Shown piece after piece: positions 20,281 through 30,403 of a stretch of 47,818 bases of DNA (its first letter is position 1; each line of letters begins with the position of its first letter). The stretch spans positions 331-48,148 of the forward strand of contig JABBOB010000015.1 of the NCBI GenBank assembly GCA_019352055.1, read 5' to 3'. A model generated the notes under the pieces. That model saw only the letters and a program-made list of their open reading frames with translations. It had not been told where the DNA came from and did no database searches. The position numbers and the translations under genes are program-made. The DNA is from Acidobacteriota bacterium. Lineage in GTDB: Bacteria; Actinomycetota; Actinomycetes; Actinomycetales; Microbacteriaceae.

Positions 20281-21258
20281 TTGGCACTGACCGCTGAGGT
20301 GAAGGACGAGCTGACCCAGGTCGACGTCGGGAAGACGTCGGTGCGGGCAGCCGAGTTGGCGACCATCCTCCGGTTCTCCGGAGGCCTGCACCTCATCTCG
20401 GGTCGGATCGCGGTGGAGTCGGAGCTCGACACCCCGCAGCTCGCGCGGCGGGTGCGCCGCGATCTCAGCGAGCTGTACGGGGTGCGGAGCGAGATGACCG
20501 TGCTGTCCGCGTCCGGCGTCCGGCGGAACAACCACTACCTCGTCCGCGTGGTCGACGGCGGGGAGACGCTCGCCCGGCAGACCGGGCTGCTCGACGCTCG
20601 GCGTCGCCCGATCCGCGGCCTGCCGAACCGGCTCACGACCGGATCTCCCGACGAGATCGAGGCGATCTGGCGCGGTGCCTTCCTCGCGCACGGTTCGCTC
20701 ACCGATCCCGGCCGCTCCGCGGCGCTCGAGGTGACCTGCCCCGGCAACGAGACCGCCATGGCGCTCGTCGGCGCAGCAGGACGACTCCAGGTGCAGGCGA
20801 AGGCCCGCGAGGTCCGCGGCGTGCACCGCGTCGTCATCCGCGACGGTGAGGCGATCGGGGAGATGCTCGGTCACATGGGCGCGCGCCGGAGCGTGCGCAA
20901 CTGGGAGGAGCTCCGCCAGCGCCGCGAGGTGCGGGCGAACACGAACCGGCTCGTGAACTTCGACGACGCCAACCTCCGCCGCAGCGCGCAGGCCGCCGTC
21001 GCCGCGTGCGCGCGCGTCGGGCGCGCCCTCGAGATCCTGGGGCCGACGATCCCCGAGCACCTGCGCTACGCGGGGCAGCTCCGGCTGGACCATCGCGATG
21101 CCAGCCTCGACGAGCTCGGCCACTTCGCCGACCCGCCCATGACGAAGGACGCGGTCGCCGGTCGCATCCGCCGGCTCCTCGCGCTCGCCGACAAGCGTGC
21201 GGTGGAGGAGGGCATCCCCGACACGGAAGCGGCCGTCCCCGCCGAGATCGACCAGTAG
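20281..21258 (+). CDS. whiA: WhiA DNA-binding regulator
   Basis: A 325-residue protein with an N-terminal domain related to LAGLIDADG homing endonucleases (about residues 85-210) and a C-terminal helix-turn-helix ([40 protein letters not shown]). The TTG start at 20281 gives the family-typical [14 protein letters not shown]. In Streptomyces WhiA drives sporulation septation genes with WhiB; in non-sporulating relatives it is linked to cell division and chromosome organisation. It has its own 170-bp upstream region with a tandem repeat. No good Shine-Dalgarno is adjacent to the TTG (GGGGAG lies about 8-9 nt upstream). Confidence 0.95.
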   Translation: MALTAEVKDELTQVDVGKTSVRAAELATILRFSGGLHLISGRIAVESELDTPQLARRVRRDLSELYGVRSEMTVLSASGVRRNNHYLVRVVDGGETLARQTGLLDARRRPIRGLPNRLTTGSPDEIEAIWRGAFLAHGSLTDPGRSAALEVTCPGNETAMALVGAAGRLQVQAKAREVRGVHRVVIRDGEAIGEMLGHMGARRSVRNWEELRQRREVRANTNRLVNFDDANLRRSAQAAVAACARVGRALEILGPTIPEHLRYAGQLRLDHRDASLDELGHFADPPMTKDAVAGRIRRLLALADKRAVEEGIPDTEAAVPAEIDQ

Positions 21259-21309
21259 CCTCCCGCGGGCGACGCAGGCGGCGTGCAGCAAGCGGTCGGC
21301 GGCCGGTCA

Positions 21310-21315
21310 TAGGCT
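21310..21315 (+). promoter_or_regulatory. -10 element for sodA
   Basis: TAGGCT lies 30 nt before the sodA ATG, leaving a leader of about 23 nt that contains the strong ribosome binding site AAGGAGGAG (21331-21339). Confidence 0.45.
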
Positions 21316-21344
21316 CGACGGCGAACTGCCAAGGAGGAGCTGAC

Positions 21345-23064
<1,720 letters not shown>

Positions 23065-23083
23065 CCCGGTCGACCGCAGTCCG

Positions 23084-24285
<1,202 letters not shown>

Positions 24286-24289
<4 letters not shown>

Positions 24290-25080
24290 CCCGGACGGAC
24301 GGACGGCGACCGCTGATCGCGGGCAACTGGAAGATGAACCTCGACCACCTGCAGAGCATCGCGCTCGTGCAGAAGGTCGCCTGGACGCTGAAGGACGCGA
24401 AGTTCGACGGCACGTCGGTCGAGGTCGCCGTGTTCCCGCCGTTCACCGACCTGCGCAGCGTGCAGACCCTGATCGACGCGGAGCGCTTCACGCTCGCGTT
24501 CGGCGCGCAGGATCTCTCCCCGAAGGACTCGGGGGCCTACACGGGTGACGTCTCGGGGGCCTTCCTGAAGGCGCTCGACTGCACGTACGTGATCGTCGGC
24601 CACTCCGAGCGACGTCAGGGCCACGGCGAGACCGACGAGATCGTCAACGCGAAGGTGCGCGCCGCGGTACGGCACGGGCTCGTACCGGTCATCTGCGTCG
24701 GCGAGACGGAGGCGGAGCTCGAGCAGCACGGGACGAGCGCCGTCCCGGTCGCGCAGACGAAAGCGGCCCTCGCCGGCGTCCCGGCGGGCACACCGGTGGT
24801 CGTCGCCTACGAACCGGTCTGGGCCATCGGCACCGGCAAGATCGCGACCCCCGAGACGGCGCAGGAGGTCGGCGCCGCCATCCGCGCAGCCGTCGCCGAG
24901 GCGCTGTCGGAGGACGACGCGGCCGCGACCCGGATCCTCTACGGCGGTTCCGTGAAGAGCGGGAACATCGCCGGCTTCATGCGCCAGCCCGACGTGGACG
25001 GCGCTCTGGTGGGCGGAGCGAGCCTCGACCCCACCGAGTTCGTGGGCATCGCGCGCTTCCCGGACCATGTCGGCGCGTAG
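24286..25080 (+). CDS. tpiA: Triosephosphate isomerase
   Basis: A 264-residue TIM-barrel enzyme interconverting dihydroxyacetone phosphate and glyceraldehyde-3-phosphate. Catalytic residues are K16 in GNWKMN, H106 in GHSERR and E176 in [12 protein letters not shown]; the flexible loop 6 follows E176, and the phosphate-binding [11 protein letters not shown] is near residue 225. The start overlaps the pgk stop by 4 nt, so translation is probably coupled. A hairpin at 25108-25136 follows and may end the glycolytic transcript. Confidence 0.97.
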
Positions 25081-25107
25081 GCGCCGCTCCGACACACGAA
25101 CATCGGG

Positions 25108-25136
25108 AACCGCAAGGCCGCGACGGCCTGGCGGTT
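25108..25136 (+). terminator. Probable terminator hairpin after gap-pgk-tpiA
   Basis: An AACCGC/GCGGTT stem, one A/G mismatch, then AGGCC/GGCCT closed by a GCGAC loop: eleven base pairs, beginning 28 nt after the tpiA stop. The 3' side is ATACTT rather than a U run. The last base of the stem is the first base of the TATACT -10 for secG. Confidence 0.5.
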
Positions 25137-25141
25137 ATACT
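25136..25141 (+). promoter_or_regulatory. -10 element for secG-rbpA
   Basis: TATACT is a near-consensus -10 and lies 43 nt before the secG ATG. The roughly 37-nt leader contains AGGAGGAG. The -35 region would lie within the tpiA terminator hairpin and has no good TTGACA. Confidence 0.5.
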
Positions 25142-25184
25142 TGCCGCGGCTGAAAGTCGGCTGCGACGACAGGAGGAGATCCGG

Positions 25185-25439
25185 ATGCAGATCCTGCAAG
25201 CCGTCCTGCTCGTGGTCCTGGCGATCACGAGCATTCTGCTCACGCTGCTGATCCTGCTGCACAAGGGCCGCGGAGGTGGGCTGTCGGACATGTTCGGCGG
25301 CGGTGTCACCTCGAGCCTCGGTGCGTCGGGTGTCGCGGAGCGGAACCTCAACCGCATCACGGTCGTGCTCGGCGTGGTGTGGTTCGCCTGCATCGTCGTG
25401 CTCGGCCTCCTCACCCGCTTCGGCCTCAACGGCGCCTGA
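25185..25439 (+). CDS. secG: Preprotein translocase subunit SecG
   Basis: An 84-residue membrane protein with two hydrophobic helices (about residues 5-25 and 58-78) joined by the conserved loop HKGRGGGLSDMFGGG. It is the small auxiliary subunit of the SecYEG channel. The location directly after tpiA is conserved across Gram-positive bacteria. The ATG at 25185 follows AGGAGGAG. rbpA starts 21 nt downstream and is probably cotranscribed. Confidence 0.95.
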   Translation: MQILQAVLLVVLAITSILLTLLILLHKGRGGGLSDMFGGGVTSSLGASGVAERNLNRITVVLGVVWFACIVVLGLLTRFGLNGA

Positions 25440-25460
25440 CGACGAAGGAACTGAGAACAC

Positions 25461-25829
25461 ATGGCTTCTGGCGGTAGCGCGATCCGCGGCTCACGTGTCG
25501 GTGCTGGCCCCATGGGCGAGCAGGACCACGGCCACCACGCCGAGCGGGTGGCCGTGTCCTACTGGGACGCCTTGGGCAACGAGACGGTGCGGTACTTCGC
25601 AGCGAACCTTCCTGCGGACGAGATCCCGGCAACGATCGACTCCCCGTCGAGCGGTCTGCCCGCCGGCCGGGACAAGGCGAATCCGCCTTCCGTGCAGAAG
25701 AACGAGCCCTACAAGACGCACCTCGCATACGTGAAGGAGCGTCGCACCGACGAGGAGGCTGCCGTCCTGCTCGAGGACGCGCTGAAGCAGCTCCGCATCC
25801 GTCGCGGCAAGATCAGCGCCGACAGCTGA
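25461..25829 (+). CDS. rbpA: RNA polymerase-binding protein RbpA
   Basis: A 122-residue actinobacterial transcription activator that binds the principal sigma factor and stabilises the open promoter complex. The N terminus MASGGSAIRGSRVGAGPMGE corresponds to the family's R-G-S-R-x-G segment, and the C-terminal helix region KTHLAYVKERRTDEEAAVLLEDALKQLRIRRG is the sigma interaction domain. There is no Cys in the protein, so the zinc site of Streptomyces RbpA is missing, as also in mycobacterial RbpA. The central domain has an unusual ADEIPATIDSPSSGLPAGRDKANPP stretch. Its stop codon is the base of a large hairpin shared with pgl. Confidence 0.93.
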   Translation: MASGGSAIRGSRVGAGPMGEQDHGHHAERVAVSYWDALGNETVRYFAANLPADEIPATIDSPSSGLPAGRDKANPPSVQKNEPYKTHLAYVKERRTDEEAAVLLEDALKQLRIRRGKISADS

Positions 25830-25893
25830 GCTGCTGATCGGACGAGGAAGGGCCGGTCCATCGGACCGGCCCTTCCTCGTCCGATCAGTAGCT
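25829..25893. terminator. Bidirectional terminator between rbpA and pgl
   Basis: A perfect 26-bp inverted repeat (25834-25859 with 25863-25888) with a 3-nt loop, extended by a G-T wobble and four more pairs to 25829 and 25893. It overlaps the stop codons of both convergent genes. The stem serves both strands equally and no U run follows, so it may act by extreme stability. Confidence 0.85.
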
Positions 25894-26664
25894 GCTGGCG
25901 ATGAGGTTCTGCGGCACGTCCTCCGCGGCCTCCTGGTCGACGAAGAACACGGTGCGACGACGTCCCTGTGCGCCAGCGGCCGGGACCTCGATCGGCGACG
26001 CACCCGCGAGCGCCAGCCCGAGTGCCGACGCCTTCTCGGCACCGGCCAGGACCATCCAGATGCGCTGCGAGCTGTTGATGACCGGCAGGGTCAGGCTGAG
26101 CCTCTCGGGCGGCGGCTTCGGGGAGTGACGGTCGGCGATCACGAGCCGGTCGTCGTCGACGCGGACGTCGTGCTCCGGGAACAGCGACGCGATGTGCCCG
26201 TCCGGTCCGACGCCGAGGAACGTGATGTCGAACCGCGGCACGGTCAGGCGCAGGGCCGGGTCCGCGTGGGCGGCGAGCTCGGCCGCGTACACGCCGGCCG
26301 CCTCCTCGATGTCCGACACCACATCGGAGGAGGGGAACGGGTGGATGTTCTCCGGTGGGACCGGGATGTGATCGAGCAGCGCTTCGCGCGCCTGCGTCTC
26401 GTTGCGGTCGGGGTCGCCCTGCGGCAGGAACCGCTCGTCGCCCCACCAGAAGTGGACCCGGCTCCAGTCGATCGCGCCGCGCATCGGCGAGGAGGCGATG
26501 GCGTGCTGGACGCCCTGGCCGCCCGCGGTGCCGCCCGTGAGCGCCACATTGACATGGTGGTACTCGTCGAGCAGGTCGGTCAGCTTCGTGAGGAAGCGGG
26601 CCGCGACGGCGGCGATGAGGCCCTCCACATCGGGGTGGACGAGCACACGGCGTTCGTTGGTCAC
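25885..26664 (-). CDS. pgl: 6-phosphogluconolactonase
   Basis: A 259-residue cytosolic hydrolase of the oxidative pentose phosphate pathway that opens 6-phosphogluconolactone to 6-phosphogluconate. Family features are ALTGGTAGGQ near the N terminus, HFWWGDERFLPQGDPDRNETQAREALL, and the GVGPDGHIASLFPEH motif with the catalytic His. The GTG start at 26664 overlaps the opcA stop by 4 nt (GTGA) and has GGAGG just upstream. It is the last gene of tkt-tal-zwf-opcA-pgl, and its stop lies inside the bidirectional terminator. Confidence 0.95.
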   Translation of the reverse strand: MTNERRVLVHPDVEGLIAAVAARFLTKLTDLLDEYHHVNVALTGGTAGGQGVQHAIASSPMRGAIDWSRVHFWWGDERFLPQGDPDRNETQAREALLDHIPVPPENIHPFPSSDVVSDIEEAAGVYAAELAAHADPALRLTVPRFDITFLGVGPDGHIASLFPEHDVRVDDDRLVIADRHSPKPPPERLSLTLPVINSSQRIWMVLAGAEKASALGLALAGASPIEVPAAGAQGRRRTVFFVDQEAAEDVPQNLIASSY

Positions 26665-27629
26665 AGTCCTCCAGTCGAGCTCGCTTCGGCGAGGCCGCGG
26701 TCCAGCCCGGCGAGCCCCTCCGTCAGCACCTGACCGTAGAGGTCGTCCGGGTCGAGGCGCCGCAGCTCCTCCGCCAGGCAGTCTCGCAGACTGCGCCTGG
26801 GCAGGGACACGTCCTGCGTCGGCTGTCCGGGCTGGGAGAGCGTCGCGACGTCGGGCACGTTCCGCTCCAGGTCGATCACGCCCGACCGGCGCATCAGGCG
26901 GACGCCGTGGATCCCGCTCGACCCGGTCGAGCGATCCGACAGCACGACGGAGACGGGGACGTCGAGCGCGAGTCGCAGCCACGCCGCGAGCAGCTCGGTG
27001 GAGGGCGAGTCGACGGCGCCGAACACCTCGACGCCGAGCACCTGCTCGTACGGCGGCTGGTCGAGCGCCGCCGCCAGCACCGCGCGCCAGAGCGTCAGGC
27101 GGGTCCAGGCGAAGTCGGTGTCGCCGGGACGGTAGGTGTCGGCGAGGTGGTCGAGCGCCCGCTGCGGGTCGGGCTGCGCCGAGGCGTCGGAGATCCGCCG
27201 CTGCGCGATCCTGCCCAGCGGCGACTCCGCGATGATCTCCGGCATGTCGGGGCCCGGCCACCATGCGACGACCGGGGCGTCGGGCAGGAGGAGCCCGGTG
27301 ACGAGCCCCTCCTCGTCCGCGCCGGCGGGGCCCCAGACGCGGAGCATCACCACCTCGCTCGCGCCGGCGTCGCCGCCGACCCGGATCTGCGCGTCGACAC
27401 GCGGCGCCGCCTCGACCCCGCCCGGCTCGTGCACGACGACGATCACGCGCATCGGGTGCTCGCGGGAGGCGTCGTTGGCGGCCTGGATCGCCTCCTCCGC
27501 CGCGCCGCTCTCGGCGCTGATGACCAGGGTCAGCACGCGCCCGAGCGCTACCGCCCCACCCTCCTCGCGCAGGGTGACGAGCGCGCGACTGACCTTCGCG
27601 ATGGTGGTCTCGGGCAGGTCGACGATCAC
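26661..27629 (-). CDS. opcA: Glucose-6-phosphate dehydrogenase assembly protein OpcA
   Basis: A 322-residue protein of the OpcA family, found in Actinobacteria and Cyanobacteria, that associates with glucose-6-phosphate dehydrogenase and raises its activity. Recognisable stretches are MIVDLPETTIAKVSRALVTLREE at the start, VAWWPGPDMPE in the middle, DTDFAWTRLTLWRAVLAAALD, and the late SLPRRSLRDCLAEELRRLDPDDLY. It has no membrane helix. It overlaps both zwf and pgl by 4 nt, so all three should be translationally coupled. The GTG at 27629 is the only sensible start. Confidence 0.94.
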   Translation of the reverse strand: MIVDLPETTIAKVSRALVTLREEGGAVALGRVLTLVISAESGAAEEAIQAANDASREHPMRVIVVVHEPGGVEAAPRVDAQIRVGGDAGASEVVMLRVWGPAGADEEGLVTGLLLPDAPVVAWWPGPDMPEIIAESPLGRIAQRRISDASAQPDPQRALDHLADTYRPGDTDFAWTRLTLWRAVLAAALDQPPYEQVLGVEVFGAVDSPSTELLAAWLRLALDVPVSVVLSDRSTGSSGIHGVRLMRRSGVIDLERNVPDVATLSQPGQPTQDVSLPRRSLRDCLAEELRRLDPDDLYGQVLTEGLAGLDRGLAEASSTGGL

Positions 27630-29167
27630 GGACGCCTCCAGACTCGGCCGTCGCGCTCGAGCAGCGCGTCGGCGGACGACGGGCCCCAGGTGCCCGGACG
27701 GTACTGCTCGGGCCGGCCGGCGGACTCCCAGAACCGCTCGACGGGGTCGAGGATCCTCCAGGACAGCTCGACCTCCTCATGGCGCGGGAAGAGCGGCGGC
27801 TCACCCAGCAGCACGTCGAGGATCAGGCGCTCGTACGCCTCGGGGCTCGCCTCGGTGAACGCGTGGCCGTAGCCGAAGTCCATCGTGACGTCGCGCACCT
27901 GCATGCCCGCGCCCGGCACCTTGGAGCCGAACCGGATCGTGATGCCCTCGTCGGGCTGCACGCGGATCACGAGCGCGTTCTGCCCGAGCTGCGAGGTCTG
28001 GCTCTCCGCGAACAGCTGGTGCGGCGCGCGCTTGAACATCACCGCGATCTCGGTCACCCGGCGGCCGAGGCGCTTGCCGGCACGCAGGTAGAACGGTGCG
28101 CCGGCCCAGCGCCGCGTGCCGATGTCGACCTTGATCGCCGCGTAGGTCTCCGTCGTGGAGGCGGGGTTCATGCCGTCCTCCTCGAGGAAGCCGACGACGC
28201 GCTCGCCGCCCTGCCAGCCGCTCGCGTACTGGCCGCGCGCGGTCCCGGTCCCGAGGTCGCGGGGGAGCCGCACCGCGGAGAGGACCTTCTCCTTCTCCGC
28301 CCGCAGGTGGCCGGCCTCGAACGAGACCGGCTCCTCCATGGCGGTGAGGGCGAGGAGCTGCAGCAGATGGTTCTGGATGACGTCGCGAGCAGCGCCGATC
28401 CCGTCGTAGTAGCCGGCGCGGCCACCGACGCCGATGTCCTCGGCCATCGTGATCTGCACGTGGTCGACGGAGTTGGCGTTCCAGATCGGCTCGAACAGCA
28501 TGTTCGCGAAGCGCAGCGCGAGCAGGTTCTGCACCGTCTCCTTGCCGAGGTAGTGGTCGATGCGGAAGACCGCATCGGCGGGGAAGACCCGCTCGACGAC
28601 CGCGTTGAGCTCGCGGGCGGACTCGAGGTCGGAGCCGAACGGCTTCTCGATCACGACGCGGCGCCACCGCCCGTCGCGCTGCTCCGCCAGACCGGCCGAG
28701 GAGAGGTGCTCGGTGACCTGCGGGAAGTCGCGCGGCGGGATCGAGAGGTAGAACGCCGCGTTGCCGAGCGTGCCGCGCTCCGTCTCGAGGTGGTCGAGCG
28801 TCTCCCGGAGCCGGTCGTAGCCCGCCGGGTCGTCGAAGGTGCCCTGCACGAAACGGATGCCGCGGGCGAGCTGCTGCCAGACCTCCTCCCGGAACGGGGT
28901 GCGCGCGGACGCCTCGACGGCCTCCCGCACGACCGCCGCGAACTGCGTGTCCGTCCAGTCCCGCCGGGCGAACCCGACGAGCGCGAAGCCGGGCGGCAGC
29001 AGGCCGCGGTTCGCCAGGTCGTAGATCGCCGGCATCAGCTTCTTGCGGGCCAGGTCGCCGGTGATCCCGAAGATCACGAGGGCGGACGGACCCGCGATGC
29101 GGTTCAGCCGCCGGTCGACGGGGACGCGCAGCGGGTTCGAGCCGGGGCTCACGAGGGGCGAGTTCAC
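27626..29167 (-). CDS. zwf: Glucose-6-phosphate 1-dehydrogenase
   Basis: A 513-residue NAD(P)-dependent enzyme making 6-phosphogluconolactone and NADPH. The N-terminal cofactor fold is VIFGITGDLARKKLMPAIYDL, the substrate and catalytic region is RIDHYLGKETVQNLLALRFAN with the conserved H-Y-L-G-K, and IEKPFGSDL precedes it. The GTG at 29167 was taken as start because AAGGAGG lies 5 nt upstream; the GTG at 29173 overlaps that site. A strong hairpin lies between tal and this gene. opcA overlaps its 3' end by 4 nt. Confidence 0.96.
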   Translation of the reverse strand: MNSPLVSPGSNPLRVPVDRRLNRIAGPSALVIFGITGDLARKKLMPAIYDLANRGLLPPGFALVGFARRDWTDTQFAAVVREAVEASARTPFREEVWQQLARGIRFVQGTFDDPAGYDRLRETLDHLETERGTLGNAAFYLSIPPRDFPQVTEHLSSAGLAEQRDGRWRRVVIEKPFGSDLESARELNAVVERVFPADAVFRIDHYLGKETVQNLLALRFANMLFEPIWNANSVDHVQITMAEDIGVGGRAGYYDGIGAARDVIQNHLLQLLALTAMEEPVSFEAGHLRAEKEKVLSAVRLPRDLGTGTARGQYASGWQGGERVVGFLEEDGMNPASTTETYAAIKVDIGTRRWAGAPFYLRAGKRLGRRVTEIAVMFKRAPHQLFAESQTSQLGQNALVIRVQPDEGITIRFGSKVPGAGMQVRDVTMDFGYGHAFTEASPEAYERLILDVLLGEPPLFPRHEEVELSWRILDPVERFWESAGRPEQYRPGTWGPSSADALLERDGRVWRRP

Positions 29168-29190
29168 CGGCACCTCCTTCTCATGCAGAC

Positions 29191-29215
29191 GGCCGGCGCC
29201 CCGAGGGCGCCGGCC
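29191..29215 (-). terminator. GC-rich hairpin between tal and zwf
   Basis: An 11-bp perfect stem (29191-29201 with 29205-29215) with a 3-nt loop, 15 nt after the tal stop and 23 nt before the zwf start. No U run follows on the minus strand. It could partially end tkt-tal transcripts or protect their 3' end while letting some polymerase into zwf. Confidence 0.45.
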
Positions 29216-29230
29216 GGTCAGCGGTGGTGG

Positions 29231-30370
29231 TCAGGCGGATTCGAGCGCCGTGGTGACGGTGTCGGTGAGCTCGTGCCAGGACACGATGAACTTCTCGACG
29301 CCCTCCCGCTCGAGCAGTGCGGTGACCTCGTCGAGATCGACGCCCGCCGTCTTCAGCTTCGCGAGATCCTCCCGCGCCGCGTCGTACCTGCCCACGATCG
29401 TGTCGCCCGTGACGTCGCCGTGATCGGCGACCGCGTCGAGCGTCTTCTCCGGCATGGTGTTGACGACGCCGTGGGTGACGAGGTCGACGACGTAGAACGT
29501 GTCCGGCAGTGCCGGGTCCTTGACCCCGGTCGACGCCCAGAGCGGACGCTGTCGGTTGGCACCCTGCTCCTGCAGCGCGATCGCCCGCTCGGAGCCGAAC
29601 GCGTCGACGAACAGCTCGTAGGCGAGCCGCGCGTTCGCGACGGCCGCCTTGCCCTTCAGCGCCTTCGCCTCGTCCGTGCCGATCGCGTCGAGCCGCTTGT
29701 CGATCTCGGTGTCGACCCGCGACACGAAGAACGACGCCACCGAGTGGATCGTCGACAGGTCGATGCCCGCTGCGTGCGCCTGGGAGAGCCCTTCGAGGTA
29801 GGCGTCGATCACCGCCTTGTAGCGCTCCAGCGAGAAGATCAGCGTGACGTTGACGCTGATTCCGGCGGCGATGGCCGCCGTGATCGCCGGCAGGCCCTCG
29901 ACCGTCGCCGGGATCTTGATCATCACGTTGGGCTTCTCGATCGTGCTCCAGAGACGCTTCGCCTCCGAGATCGTCGCGTCGGTGTCGTGCGCCAGCTCGG
30001 GCGACACCTCGATGGAGACCCGGCCGTCGTAGCCGTGCGACGACTCGTAGACGCCCTTGAACACGTCCGCGGCGTCCGAGACGTCCCTGGTCGTGATCTC
30101 GAAGATCGCCTGCGCGACGTCGCCGCCCTTGGCCTTCAGCTCTCTGACCTGCTCGTCGTACGTGTCGCCCTTGGACAGCGCGGCGGCGAAGATCGTCGGG
30201 TTCGTCGTGACGCCGACGACGTTCTTCTCGGCGATCAGCGCCTGCAGGTTCTTCGAGACGATCCGCTCGCGCGAGAGGTCGTCGAGCCAGATGCTCACGC
30301 CGGCCTTGGAGAGGGCGGCGGTGTTCGACTCCGTGGTACCGGAATCCTTGATGTCCTGCGTGATGCTCAT
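29231..30370 (-). CDS. tal: Transaldolase
   Basis: A 379-residue TIM-barrel enzyme moving a dihydroxyacetone unit from sedoheptulose-7-phosphate to glyceraldehyde-3-phosphate in the non-oxidative pentose phosphate pathway. The Schiff-base Lys is K152 in [25 protein letters not shown] and [15 protein letters not shown] are family signatures of the long actinobacterial form. The ATG at 30370 is preceded by AAGGAG. It begins 33 nt after the tkt stop and is probably cotranscribed with it. Confidence 0.96.
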   Translation of the reverse strand: MSITQDIKDSGTTESNTAALSKAGVSIWLDDLSRERIVSKNLQALIAEKNVVGVTTNPTIFAAALSKGDTYDEQVRELKAKGGDVAQAIFEITTRDVSDAADVFKGVYESSHGYDGRVSIEVSPELAHDTDATISEAKRLWSTIEKPNVMIKIPATVEGLPAITAAIAAGISVNVTLIFSLERYKAVIDAYLEGLSQAHAAGIDLSTIHSVASFFVSRVDTEIDKRLDAIGTDEAKALKGKAAVANARLAYELFVDAFGSERAIALQEQGANRQRPLWASTGVKDPALPDTFYVVDLVTHGVVNTMPEKTLDAVADHGDVTGDTIVGRYDAAREDLAKLKTAGVDLDEVTALLEREGVEKFIVSWHELTDTVTTALESA

Positions 30371-30403
30371 GTCAGCTCCTTGAATCCGTATCGGGGAACC
30401 GCG

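Noticed and set aside
29168-29173. GTG at 29173 as zwf start
   Set aside because: The codon overlaps the AAGGAGG site that correctly serves the GTG at 29167.
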